Virus record (IMG/VR): IMGVR_UViG_3300013014_000052
Span: 1-45,269 of that record
From: a virus
Length of the DNA stretch: 45,269 nt
Reading direction: 5' to 3' (one strand)
Position 1 is the stretch's first letter; each line of letters starts with the position of its first letter. A model generated the notes under the pieces. The model did not search any database. It was not told where the DNA came from and was given only the letters and a program-made list of their open reading frames with translations. Shown one piece after another: positions 12,501 through 19,566 of the stretch. A program made the translations under genes and the position numbers.

Positions 12501-15500
12501 AGATCAGTGATCACCGCATCTCTTTCTTCAAATGACCTTAACAAGAATCCCTTAGTTAATAAAATTACATTCGGCAGTCGTATCCCTCGGGCCTATACTA
12601 CTTCTACTACTAGCATTATCTATGTAGATACTCCGTGGCCCGTTACTGGACGCAGCGGATCAACAGCTGACACTGTTAATTGGTATATTAATGATCAGGA
12701 CATTTTAAATACGACTCAGTCTCAGGAATCTTCAGTTACACTATATTTTGCTCAACAGAATTTACAGACATTATCAGCTGGCCTACAAATAAGATTGCTC
12801 AATTGGATCATTGGTTACACTAAATTAGTCACATTGACTGCTGCCACTAATGCATCTATAACTTTTGTTGATCCAGGCGATCTACCCAGTATCAGTGGAT
12901 TAAGCGTTTTATTATCTGTACCTCAAACTATAGTTGACAATAGTTCAATAACTCGATTTGAAAGCAGCAACGAGCTGATTAATACTCCTAAATCTGGCAA
13001 TTTGTCTAAGTCTCTAATAGTGCTAAGGGCCGAGTCTACTGCTACTAAGATGTCTGGATTACTCAGCAAACCTATTGTAAAATTAGCCAGTGGTCCTTCG
13101 ATAGTCACTAGAACTGGAAAAGTAACTTCAGCAATAGCCTTAAGGCCTGACAACAATCAGAGAGCCAATCTATACACTACCGCAACCGGTACAGCGTTGA
13201 TCAATAAGGCTATATTTGGAAAAAAATCTACTAGGGCTACTACTACAGCCACAACTAGAACTGTTACCACTGATATTGTAACCCCTGTGATAGGCATATC
13301 TGCATCTAAATACACAGCAGACACTGTTAATTGGTATATCAATGACCAAGATATATTAACGGTGAGTCCTGTAGGACCTTCATCAGTTACTTTTTTCTTT
13401 GCCAATAGTCGTTTAGGCAGCAATATTAGAATAACAAACGGTACCAGTAATTATATTCGATCAATTTCTGCAATTTCACTCACTAATTACAGTATAACTT
13501 TTGCTGATCCTGGTGATTTACCCGGCATCGGTGAAATGTATATCCTAAGTTCAACAACACAGAATGTTTTAGATTATCAAACCTATGCTTATCTAGACAG
13601 TGGCAATCAAATGTTTGATATACCTAGAGTTTCAAAATTGTCAAGAGCAATATCTGTAAAAGCTGACTCGGTTAGAATTCAAACGCCATCAACCTTATCT
13701 AAAAACACAGCTAAGTTAGTATCGGCAGCCAACGTTAGTGGATTGGCGAAATTAACAAGATCTTTACTGATTAAAGGAGTACCATTTACTTCTTCTACGG
13801 TTACTAATATCCCTCTAGTTAACAAGGCTATATTTGGTAAACGAGTTCCTCGGGCCTACACCAGTGCAACTACTAGGACAATTTATACAGATATTCAAAT
13901 TTCTGTCACAGGTATAACAGGATCAACAGCAGACACAGTCAGTTGGTATATCAATGACCAAGACATTTTAACTGTAATTTCTGTAGGATCTGCATTAGTT
14001 ACACTTTATTTTGCCAAGCAGAATCAAAACTATTTTTCGGTAGGATCTCAAGTTAGGGTATTCAACAGTAATATAGGATACAATCAACTAGTAACCTTGA
14101 CTTCTTTTACAGACGGCTCTATTACTTTTGTCGATCCTGGAAATCTGCCCAGCATCAGCGGAATGTATGTAATTGCTACGCAATCTCAAAATATCATTGA
14201 TTATATTACGATCAGCAATTTAGATTATAGTACTTCTATATTCAGTATTCCGACAGTCAACAGTTTGATCAAATCACAGATTCAGATTAGAAGCCCACGA
14301 ACAATCAGTTCAGCCTATACACTGACCAATACCGCCAATAGATTAGAATCAACAGTCAATACCACTACCTTTGTCTATACACAGACATCGGTGACCACAA
14401 CACTGTCTCCAAATACCGCTCGTGAGAGACTGTATTATGCTCAAATGGCTCCTGGCAGATATGGACAAATAATAACCTACAATGGTAGTTCTATAGCACC
14501 GGGTGGAATTCTTTCGACATCTACCAATAGATTAGAATCAACGGTCAATACCACCACCTTTGTCTATACACAGACATCGGTGACTACAACATTGGCTCCT
14601 ACCACTGCTCGTGAGAGACTGTATTATGCTCAATTGGCACCGGGCAAATACGGTGTAACATTCACTTATAATGGTAGATCAATTGCACCGGGTGGAATTC
14701 TTTCGACATCTACCAGTAGATTAGAATCAACAGTCAATACCACCACCTTTGTCTATACACAGACATCGGTGATCACAACATTAGCCCCTACTACAGCTAG
14801 GGAGAGATTATACTATGCTCAATTGGCACCAGGCAAATACGGCGTAACATTTACTTATAATGGTAAATTTTTATCCAGCGGATTGAATGTTCCTGCAACT
14901 GATGCTCTTCAACAAAGGGCCAGAGACAATAGATTCTACGGAATAGCACCAGTTGAGGTCAATAGGAATTTAGAATTCTTTAATGATACTGACTTACCTG
15001 GTGAAATAAGTTTTCCGGTTAGATATCAATTGACTAATGTTTTAACTACTAGCAATAGCATAGAATCATACATTTACGATTATGACATACTGACTTATTC
15101 AACGTATCAAAATTCTCCTCTTACTAGAACATTTTTATTAGATTATAATTCATTAACTTTACCTTCTAATACTTCTACTAATGCTAGTTACATTCCTTTT
15201 GTAGCTGGTAGCACAGTTAAGATTTCCAGCAAGAAAACAAAATATGCTAATACCTTTACAGTAGTACAGTCTAATTACAACAGTGTTACGGTATACGACG
15301 ATCCTTCTATACCTATACTACCAGAGGCTAACGATGTAGTCATTTCCGGTCTTCCTTCTGTATACCCTATAGCTTTGATTTCTACCAACAAGGCTCCTGT
15401 TACAGCAAGAGAAAATTTGTATTATTTTAATATCAGTCCAGGTCTAAGATCCGGTAAGAATTTAACTGTTGGCGAAGCTTTGAGAACTCCTAGTGCGGCA

Positions 15501-18500
15501 AAATTGACACCATCTCTAGTGGTCAAGGCCTTGCCCAACAATTTATCAGCTAGTGTAACCGGCCGAGTTCCTATCAAACTGAGTTCAGACAGTATCAGAT
15601 TAACTGTTAACAGGCTAACACAAGCCGCTACTAGATTAAAGGCTGATCGAAGCAGCATTATACCTTCTAACTTAGAATTGATCTATTTTGTTGATTATTT
15701 TTCTTCTTCTACGGTGACCACTTCGACTTTTGTGGTCCCTACGGCCTCTATACAAATTAATCGTGCTCCGCAGAGTCCGAGAGAAGTGCTCTATTATGCC
15801 CTAATGGGGCCTGGAATTAGAAATGGGGGTATTACATTAACTGCCTTTGGAAAACAAATAGGTGATGCTAATGCCAAACTACCAATTAGCACCATAAACA
15901 AGAATATTTCTCCATTAAAGGCAGATACGACAAAAATAATTGTTGGTAAAACCAGTATTCCTTCAACGCTAGTAGGCAGATTTTCAGTAGCATTATCTGG
16001 GAATTTACAAAAAGCTCTTCAAGTATTAAAAGCAGATAGTTCTTATCCTACAAAATCTTATACTGCTGTAGATACAAGCAGTACTGTTTATGCCAGTTAC
16101 TCTGTGTCTGTAACAGGTATTAGTAGAAACTTATCTACAGCTGACACAGTAGCATGGTATATCAATGATCAAGATATATTAACAGTTACTCCTGAAACAA
16201 TTAATTTAATTACCCTATATTTTATACCTAGTGCAAATTCAATGTTAGATGCTGTATTATATCTATCTCAACCGAGTGCCGGGTATTCTAAAATTATTAC
16301 CAGTTTCAGTTATACCAATTCGTCTATAACTTTTGTAGATCCGACAGATCTACCTGACATATCTGGAATGACCATAAATTGGTCTAGATCAAATACAGTG
16401 ATCTCTACAACAATTACTGGTCAAGATAATAATAAGATTCCATTAGTCAATAAGGCTATATTTGGTAAAAAACTACCACAAGCTAGTGTTTCTTCGGTGA
16501 CTAAAACTATTGATGTTGATGCTTCTATACCTATAACTGCTATTAATAGACCAGGGCCGACAGCTGACACTGTTAATTGGTATATCAACGACACCGACAT
16601 ACTAACTACTAGTGTAACTACAGATAATCTAGTTACGCTATTTTTTAATAGACAAAATCTACAGATTTTTTCTGCAGGGGATGTAATAAGATTAGCTGAC
16701 TATAATCTTAACTATATTAAACAAGTCACCTTGTCATCGGCTACTTCTATATCCGTAACATTTACAGATCCGGGGGATCTAGTCAGTACTAACAATCTTA
16801 AAATTATTGTAAGCAGTACTCAGACCATTACTGACTTTCAAACCACTACTTATTTAGATAGCAGCACTAAAATATTTGAGTCACCTACATCTAGCAACTT
16901 GGTCAAGTCCTCAATTAAATTACGTCCTGATACTGTAAAATTACAGACAATATCTGGAAAGATTCCATTTAAATTAGCAGATAGTCCTCCATTAATTTCT
17001 AAACCAGGTAAGGTAATATCGACAGCAATACTTAGACCGGACAGCAGTTATAGCTCGCCTATCTATACATCGACCAGTACCACATCTGTAGTCTATGACA
17101 GTTATTATGCCCTTGTTACCAGCAGCAGCGAAACAGGAGTTACTACTGATGTAGTGTCTTGGTATATTGATGATCAAGATATATTAACAGTATCTCCATT
17201 TGGTTCTAAATTACTAACCTTGTTCTTTGACCCAATTCAAGATTCTTTATCTGGGTTAACGATAACTATTTCCCATGGTCCTACAAATTATTACAGAGTA
17301 ATAACCAATTTTACCTCCACTAGATCATCTATAACATTCCTAAATCCAGGAGATATATTCAGTACCAACGGGATGATATTAACCTGGTCTAAGCCAAGAA
17401 CTGTAGTTACTGCCACCGCCATTGGCCAAAATCTCAACAAAATACCTTTAGTCAACCGGGTTATATTTGGTAAGAAATTACCAAGGGCTCGTATTTCGAC
17501 AGTAACTAGAACCATAGATGTTGATACTCTATTGCCTGTTATTGGTCGTAGTAGTACTGAATCAACTGCAGATACAGCCAATTGGTATCTCAATGATCAG
17601 GATATATTAAGCACTTCATATTTGGCTAATTCAACAGTGACCATTTACCTTGACAAGCAGAACATACAGACTTTTACAGCAGGCAGTCAGATTCGATTGG
17701 CCAATTATCGAATGGGATATATTAGACAATTTACTGTAATATCTGCCACTGATACCTCAATTACTTTTAATGATCCTGGCGATTTACCCGAAATTAGTAG
17801 TCTTAATGTAATAGTTAGTGTAGCAAAAACTGTTACTGATTTCCAAACCGATACCTATCTAGAAAATACAACAGAAGTATTTGAATCACCAAAATCTAGT
17901 AACTTGGTCAAATCCTTAATTACACTTCGGCCTGATCCCACAAAATTACAGACTATTCTTGGAAAGGTGCCATTCAAAGTAGTAGATGGACCACCTAACA
18001 TATCAAAGTCTCTAGCTAATTTACAGAAATCTCTAATACAGCTAAGACCAGACAGCAGTTATAGCTCTCCTACTTATACATCGACCAGTACTACATCTGT
18101 AACCTACGATAACTATTCTGTGGCAGTTATAGGTAGCGATTTATCTACGGCTAATACCGTAGCATGGTATATTGAAGATAGAGATGTACTAAATTTATTC
18201 CCTACAGGATCATCTTTGATTACACTGTATTTTACACCAGGACCAGATTCAGTGGCAGGTGTTGTGGTACAGTTGGTTCAAAACACTATTGGGTATACCA
18301 GAACCATTACCAGTTTTACCTACACCAGTTCTTCAATAACATTTCTAAACCCGGGCGATTTGCCCAGCACGGGCGGTATGACCATAAATTGGTCCAGACC
18401 AAAGACCACAATCACTGCCACTGCTATTGGACAAGATATTAACAAGATACCATTGGTTACCAAGGCTATATTTGGTAAGAAATTGCCACGTCCTCGCACA

Positions 18501-19253
18501 GTAGCAGTTACTAATACCATTTATGTAGATAGTTCGATTCCTATTTTAGCCATCAACAAACCTACATCTACAGCTAATACTGTGGCATGGTATATTGAAG
18601 ACAGAGATATATTGACCACTACTGCTGTTACTGATTCTACGACTACTTTGATCTTTGCTCGACAGACACTGAAACAATTTACAACAGGAGAGCAAATAAG
18701 ATTAGCTGATTACTCTCGCAACTATGTTAAACAGGTCACAGTTATATTTGCTACCGATACGTCAGTGACGTTCACTGATCCAGGCGATCTAGTATTCACT
18801 AATAACCTTAATATTTTGGTCAGTGTGGCACAGACTGTAACTGACTCACAAACCACTACCTATTTAGACAGCAGTATTGAAATATTTGATACTCCTAAAA
18901 TCAGTAATCTGGCCTATAAACAGCTAGTACAATTAAAAGCGGAACCGGCCGTGTTTAAAGAAGTTGGAAAGGTTAAAATACCATTAAAATTAATACCTAC
19001 AGGCGAGATATTTACAACAGCTAAATTATTAACCTTTGCTATATTAAAGGCTGATAGGAACAAGTTAGTTACAGAAAATCTATCAATTACTGGTTCTAGA
19101 TCGATTTATAAATTAACAGACGACGTTTCAATCAAATTGGTATTAGGTCGCGGACAAATCATTAAACTGCATACAGGTAACTTTAAGTTGGGCAGTGTGG
19201 GCATTCAGGATCCCGCTGCACAGAAGAAAGAGCCTATTCAATTTTGGAATTGA
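6552..19253 (+). CDS. Giant repeat protein (4233 aa), putative adhesin or long fibre
   Basis: One uninterrupted 12.7-kb frame, unusually long for a phage structural gene. About 16 units carry the signature W-Y-I-N-D-Q-D-I-L-T (Trp codons from 7278 to 18588). Two variants read D-W-x-D-D-E-x-x-I-L (8706, 12252) and one degenerate copy lies near 15065. A typical unit is about 200 residues: N-K-A-I-F-G-K-K-L-P-R-A, then T-A-D-T-V-x-W-Y-I-N-D-Q-D-I-L, V-T-L-Y-F, S-I-T-F-x-D-P-G-D-L-P-S-I-S and Y-L-D-S-S-T-x-I-F-D, then a linker with L-R-x-D. A second module (L-E-S-T-V-N-T-T-T-F, ending Y-Y-A-Q-x-x-P-G-K-Y-G) occurs five times. I see one cysteine (Cys26), no signal peptide and no enzyme motif. It lies among fibre genes with a late-type promoter, so a fibre or surface adhesin is inferred. 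I do not recognise the family. Confidence 0.85.
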   Translation: MPALIFPAPGYTAVDSSSILSTATWCSSDSLGAIGKLKTQSTIVASTIKLDVPKVSSSRKLTTNPVNFTPSAIKQGFRTKSVDSRILTTSTNRLESTVNTTTFVYTQTSVITTLIPTTPRERLYYAQLVPGKYGQILTYNGNKVIDVVSSQLKTGVLSKPISILRPDTSSRTSISLLAKPITVLRPDNTRAATTNTNISLVNKAIFGNKLPRAYTTSSIKAVNIDIQLPITGQSGFTADTVSWYINDQDILTVVSLGTPLVTLYFARSIYAPVAGSTVKLINSNIGYSKQISVISATDGSITFTDPGDFPSISSMYIATVTSQNIVNYVTTVYLDNSTKIFDTPSVAKIKTVTSLRSDSKRSIGVENTNTKFSRLESTINTTTFVYTQTSVSTTLAPTTPRGRLYYAQVAPGKYGQIITYNGTSITQGIPVPGIGKTANVAKLAAMSSMVTRATLQKPVALLKAGDIRVYSTNTNQPLINKVIFGKKIPRAYTTATVRTITTDVAIPITGISGSPANTDIISWYINDQDILTVISQESSLITLYFDKIIYPVTGTITLSSSATGYNKKISVISSTDISLTFSDPGDLPGINALSMIISISKDIIDYSTVTYLDNSTKIFDIPGPYKLSKIDALKADTARISSVGKTNSVTRLINKTTINTAGNLQKPVVSLRPDSSYSSTVYVGTDTTQIFYDTVIKKVIRVTTTARSSATNVNNLVDWIDDETNILVTTDITPAVPLLTVYIDGNNILNPQPTVQIRMETVSARASLTTTASIVSYTANSITIVDPGEIPSPIDTNVWLHWTTVRSVITTTITSNNTNKIALVNKATFGSRIPRTYTTSTMQTVSVDTVISVIGRSGSTADTVSWYINDQDILTIVPQGSELVTLYFIKQPRLYFTAGSSVKLFNYLTGYSKQITVITSTDGSITFADPEDIPSTSGLQLVYTETQTVFRTVTNSILENGIEIFDAPTASNLVKPITVLKADSTATKTSGLINKPIVSLRDGPPLIPTPGKVTSAIVVRPDNNQRSVLYTTATGTALVTKAIFGKKSTRAITTATTRTVTTDIAIPVTGMSASKFTADTVNWYINDQDILTVVPVGASLITFFFANSRLGSNIRITNGTNNYIRSVSAISITNYSITFTDPGDLPGIGEMYILSSTTQNVLDYQTYAYLDSGTQMFDVPNISKLSRVISVKADPAQIQTIGKAKIVSKLVPSIGVGIPLSLQKQFTTLRADNNQRTATYTTTTQIPLVNKATFGGRFPRAYTTSTTIITYIDTPWPITGRSGSTADTVNWYINDQDILTTTNISGSTVTLYFAQQNLQTLSSGLQIRLVNWVIGYTKLVTLTAATNASITFVDPGDLPSISGMNILLSVPKTVTESSSVAYYDSSNKIFDIPTSSTLIRSSKISKLVAGTSIDIPANLQKPVTALRADNNQRSSIYNTATQISLVNKAIFGKKLPRAYTTSSTFNLVTTDVQIPVISRTGSTADTVSWYINDQDILTVIPVGSALITFYFARPADNVIINNSTIKIINSNIGYSKQVSIISKTENSVTFADPGDLPSISNMFIIGTTSQYVIDYSTVTYLDSSTEIFYTPTSGNTSIRPVKQQLFAETVRIQTPGKTSRISKLIAGTNITTSASLQKQFAVLKADNNQRTTTFSTATQAPLVTKVIFGKKLPRAITTATTRIVTTDISIPITGISGSTADTVNWYINDQDILTVIPLGSALVTLYFAKISYVISGTIKLTNTNIGYFKSISVISSTDGSITFTDPGDLPSISGMYIIISTTQSVIDYQTYTYLDSSTQMFDVPRASKLSVITQLKSDSTRIQPVGRTSTVNKLIGKTSPGTSGNLQKPIVSLRPDSSYPSKTYVSTDTTQIVYDTVIEQVIRISTTARSGISNTNNLVDWLDDETDILVITNSTPATPLLTLYIGNNSIVNPQPVVKIQSQNGDPLTIASIVSFTPNSITIVDPGTISSPIDNRISLYWTTARSVITASLSSNDLNKNPLVNKITFGSRIPRAYTTSTTSIIYVDTPWPVTGRSGSTADTVNWYINDQDILNTTQSQESSVTLYFAQQNLQTLSAGLQIRLLNWIIGYTKLVTLTAATNASITFVDPGDLPSISGLSVLLSVPQTIVDNSSITRFESSNELINTPKSGNLSKSLIVLRAESTATKMSGLLSKPIVKLASGPSIVTRTGKVTSAIALRPDNNQRANLYTTATGTALINKAIFGKKSTRATTTATTRTVTTDIVTPVIGISASKYTADTVNWYINDQDILTVSPVGPSSVTFFFANSRLGSNIRITNGTSNYIRSISAISLTNYSITFADPGDLPGIGEMYILSSTTQNVLDYQTYAYLDSGNQMFDIPRVSKLSRAISVKADSVRIQTPSTLSKNTAKLVSAANVSGLAKLTRSLLIKGVPFTSSTVTNIPLVNKAIFGKRVPRAYTSATTRTIYTDIQISVTGITGSTADTVSWYINDQDILTVISVGSALVTLYFAKQNQNYFSVGSQVRVFNSNIGYNQLVTLTSFTDGSITFVDPGNLPSISGMYVIATQSQNIIDYITISNLDYSTSIFSIPTVNSLIKSQIQIRSPRTISSAYTLTNTANRLESTVNTTTFVYTQTSVTTTLSPNTARERLYYAQMAPGRYGQIITYNGSSIAPGGILSTSTNRLESTVNTTTFVYTQTSVTTTLAPTTARERLYYAQLAPGKYGVTFTYNGRSIAPGGILSTSTSRLESTVNTTTFVYTQTSVITTLAPTTARERLYYAQLAPGKYGVTFTYNGKFLSSGLNVPATDALQQRARDNRFYGIAPVEVNRNLEFFNDTDLPGEISFPVRYQLTNVLTTSNSIESYIYDYDILTYSTYQNSPLTRTFLLDYNSLTLPSNTSTNASYIPFVAGSTVKISSKKTKYANTFTVVQSNYNSVTVYDDPSIPILPEANDVVISGLPSVYPIALISTNKAPVTARENLYYFNISPGLRSGKNLTVGEALRTPSAAKLTPSLVVKALPNNLSASVTGRVPIKLSSDSIRLTVNRLTQAATRLKADRSSIIPSNLELIYFVDYFSSSTVTTSTFVVPTASIQINRAPQSPREVLYYALMGPGIRNGGITLTAFGKQIGDANAKLPISTINKNISPLKADTTKIIVGKTSIPSTLVGRFSVALSGNLQKALQVLKADSSYPTKSYTAVDTSSTVYASYSVSVTGISRNLSTADTVAWYINDQDILTVTPETINLITLYFIPSANSMLDAVLYLSQPSAGYSKIITSFSYTNSSITFVDPTDLPDISGMTINWSRSNTVISTTITGQDNNKIPLVNKAIFGKKLPQASVSSVTKTIDVDASIPITAINRPGPTADTVNWYINDTDILTTSVTTDNLVTLFFNRQNLQIFSAGDVIRLADYNLNYIKQVTLSSATSISVTFTDPGDLVSTNNLKIIVSSTQTITDFQTTTYLDSSTKIFESPTSSNLVKSSIKLRPDTVKLQTISGKIPFKLADSPPLISKPGKVISTAILRPDSSYSSPIYTSTSTTSVVYDSYYALVTSSSETGVTTDVVSWYIDDQDILTVSPFGSKLLTLFFDPIQDSLSGLTITISHGPTNYYRVITNFTSTRSSITFLNPGDIFSTNGMILTWSKPRTVVTATAIGQNLNKIPLVNRVIFGKKLPRARISTVTRTIDVDTLLPVIGRSSTESTADTANWYLNDQDILSTSYLANSTVTIYLDKQNIQTFTAGSQIRLANYRMGYIRQFTVISATDTSITFNDPGDLPEISSLNVIVSVAKTVTDFQTDTYLENTTEVFESPKSSNLVKSLITLRPDPTKLQTILGKVPFKVVDGPPNISKSLANLQKSLIQLRPDSSYSSPTYTSTSTTSVTYDNYSVAVIGSDLSTANTVAWYIEDRDVLNLFPTGSSLITLYFTPGPDSVAGVVVQLVQNTIGYTRTITSFTYTSSSITFLNPGDLPSTGGMTINWSRPKTTITATAIGQDINKIPLVTKAIFGKKLPRPRTVAVTNTIYVDSSIPILAINKPTSTANTVAWYIEDRDILTTTAVTDSTTTLIFARQTLKQFTTGEQIRLADYSRNYVKQVTVIFATDTSVTFTDPGDLVFTNNLNILVSVAQTVTDSQTTTYLDSSIEIFDTPKISNLAYKQLVQLKAEPAVFKEVGKVKIPLKLIPTGEIFTTAKLLTFAILKADRNKLVTENLSITGSRSIYKLTDDVSIKLVLGRGQIIKLHTGNFKLGSVGIQDPAAQKKEPIQFWN
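8535..10150 (+). repeat. Long-range intragenic duplication, copy 1
   Basis: This segment contains the DW-type unit (8706), a WY unit (9147) and another WY unit (9798). It pairs with 12080-13684 at an offset of 3534 bases, measured at the Trp codons 9147/12681 and 9798/13332. Some stretches are nearly identical in DNA, for example around 9861-9907 against 13395-13441. Confidence 0.8.
12080..13684 (+). repeat. Long-range intragenic duplication, copy 2
   Basis: This is the partner of 8535-10150. The middle unit (Trp codon 12681) resembles the unit at 10422 more than its positional partner at 9147 downstream of about 12590, so this copy looks mosaic. Confidence 0.75.
14340..14910 (+). repeat. 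Tandem triplet of 189-nt LEST modules
   Basis: Three copies of the L-E-S-T-V-N-T-T-T-F module start at Leu codons 14343, 14532 and 14721, exactly 189 nt (63 codons) apart, with high DNA identity. Two further copies lie alone at 6831 and 7674, and two degenerate relatives near 15390 and 15760. Confidence 0.9.
15945..18960 (+). repeat. Tandem 1005-nt super-repeat, three copies
   Basis: Each copy holds two WY units 423 nt apart. Trp codons are at 16155/16578, 17160/17583 and 18165/18588, so both series have an exact 1005-nt period. Local six-base indels balance out within the units. Outer boundaries are approximate. Confidence 0.85.
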
Positions 19254-19260
19254 CTAAATA
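19254..19260 (+). promoter_or_regulatory. T4-type late promoter (CTAAATA)
   Basis: CTAAATA directly follows the stop codon of the giant gene. A start about six bases downstream would leave a leader of about 28 nt carrying AAAGGAA before the ATG at 19294. Confidence 0.65.
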
Positions 19261-19293
19261 AAGTTAACAATTTCTCTAAAAGGAACAATCACT

Positions 19294-19539
19294 ATGTCAA
19301 CATTTGCCGAGCTCGATGCAGCTTTTCCTGGTCATACACATTTCTATCAGATCAATGGGCTTTCTTTTAGTGAAGCACTAGATCGTTGTGCTAGACTTAC
19401 AGGTGACGCTGCCGAAGTATTAAATTACAATGGCATGATTATTTTTGCCGTTAAACATCATCTCGAAAGTGACGGAATATCTTGGCTAAATCCTGTTTCC
19501 GGTAGCCCAGTGGATGTTACTCCCAGCAGCGGTAACTAA
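19294..19539 (+). CDS. Small late protein of unknown function (81 aa)
   Basis: An AAAGGAA ribosome-binding site precedes the ATG, and separate late promoters lie upstream and downstream. The product is acidic to neutral, with one Cys and two adjacent His residues (K-H-H) near residue 55, and a Ser/Pro/Gly tail. I recognise no family. Its place between two large structural genes, with its own late promoter, suggests a virion or assembly protein such as a fibre chaperone, but nothing in the sequence proves this. Confidence 0.75.
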   Translation: MSTFAELDAAFPGHTHFYQINGLSFSEALDRCARLTGDAAEVLNYNGMIIFAVKHHLESDGISWLNPVSGSPVDVTPSSGN

Positions 19540-19542
19540 ATA
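19536..19542 (+). promoter_or_regulatory. T4-type late promoter (CTAAATA)
   Basis: CTAAATA overlaps the stop codon of the 81-aa gene. It gives a leader of about 19 nt with AGGAAA before the ATG at 19567. Confidence 0.65.
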
Positions 19543-19566
19543 TAACAATTATTAGGAAATAGAGAC

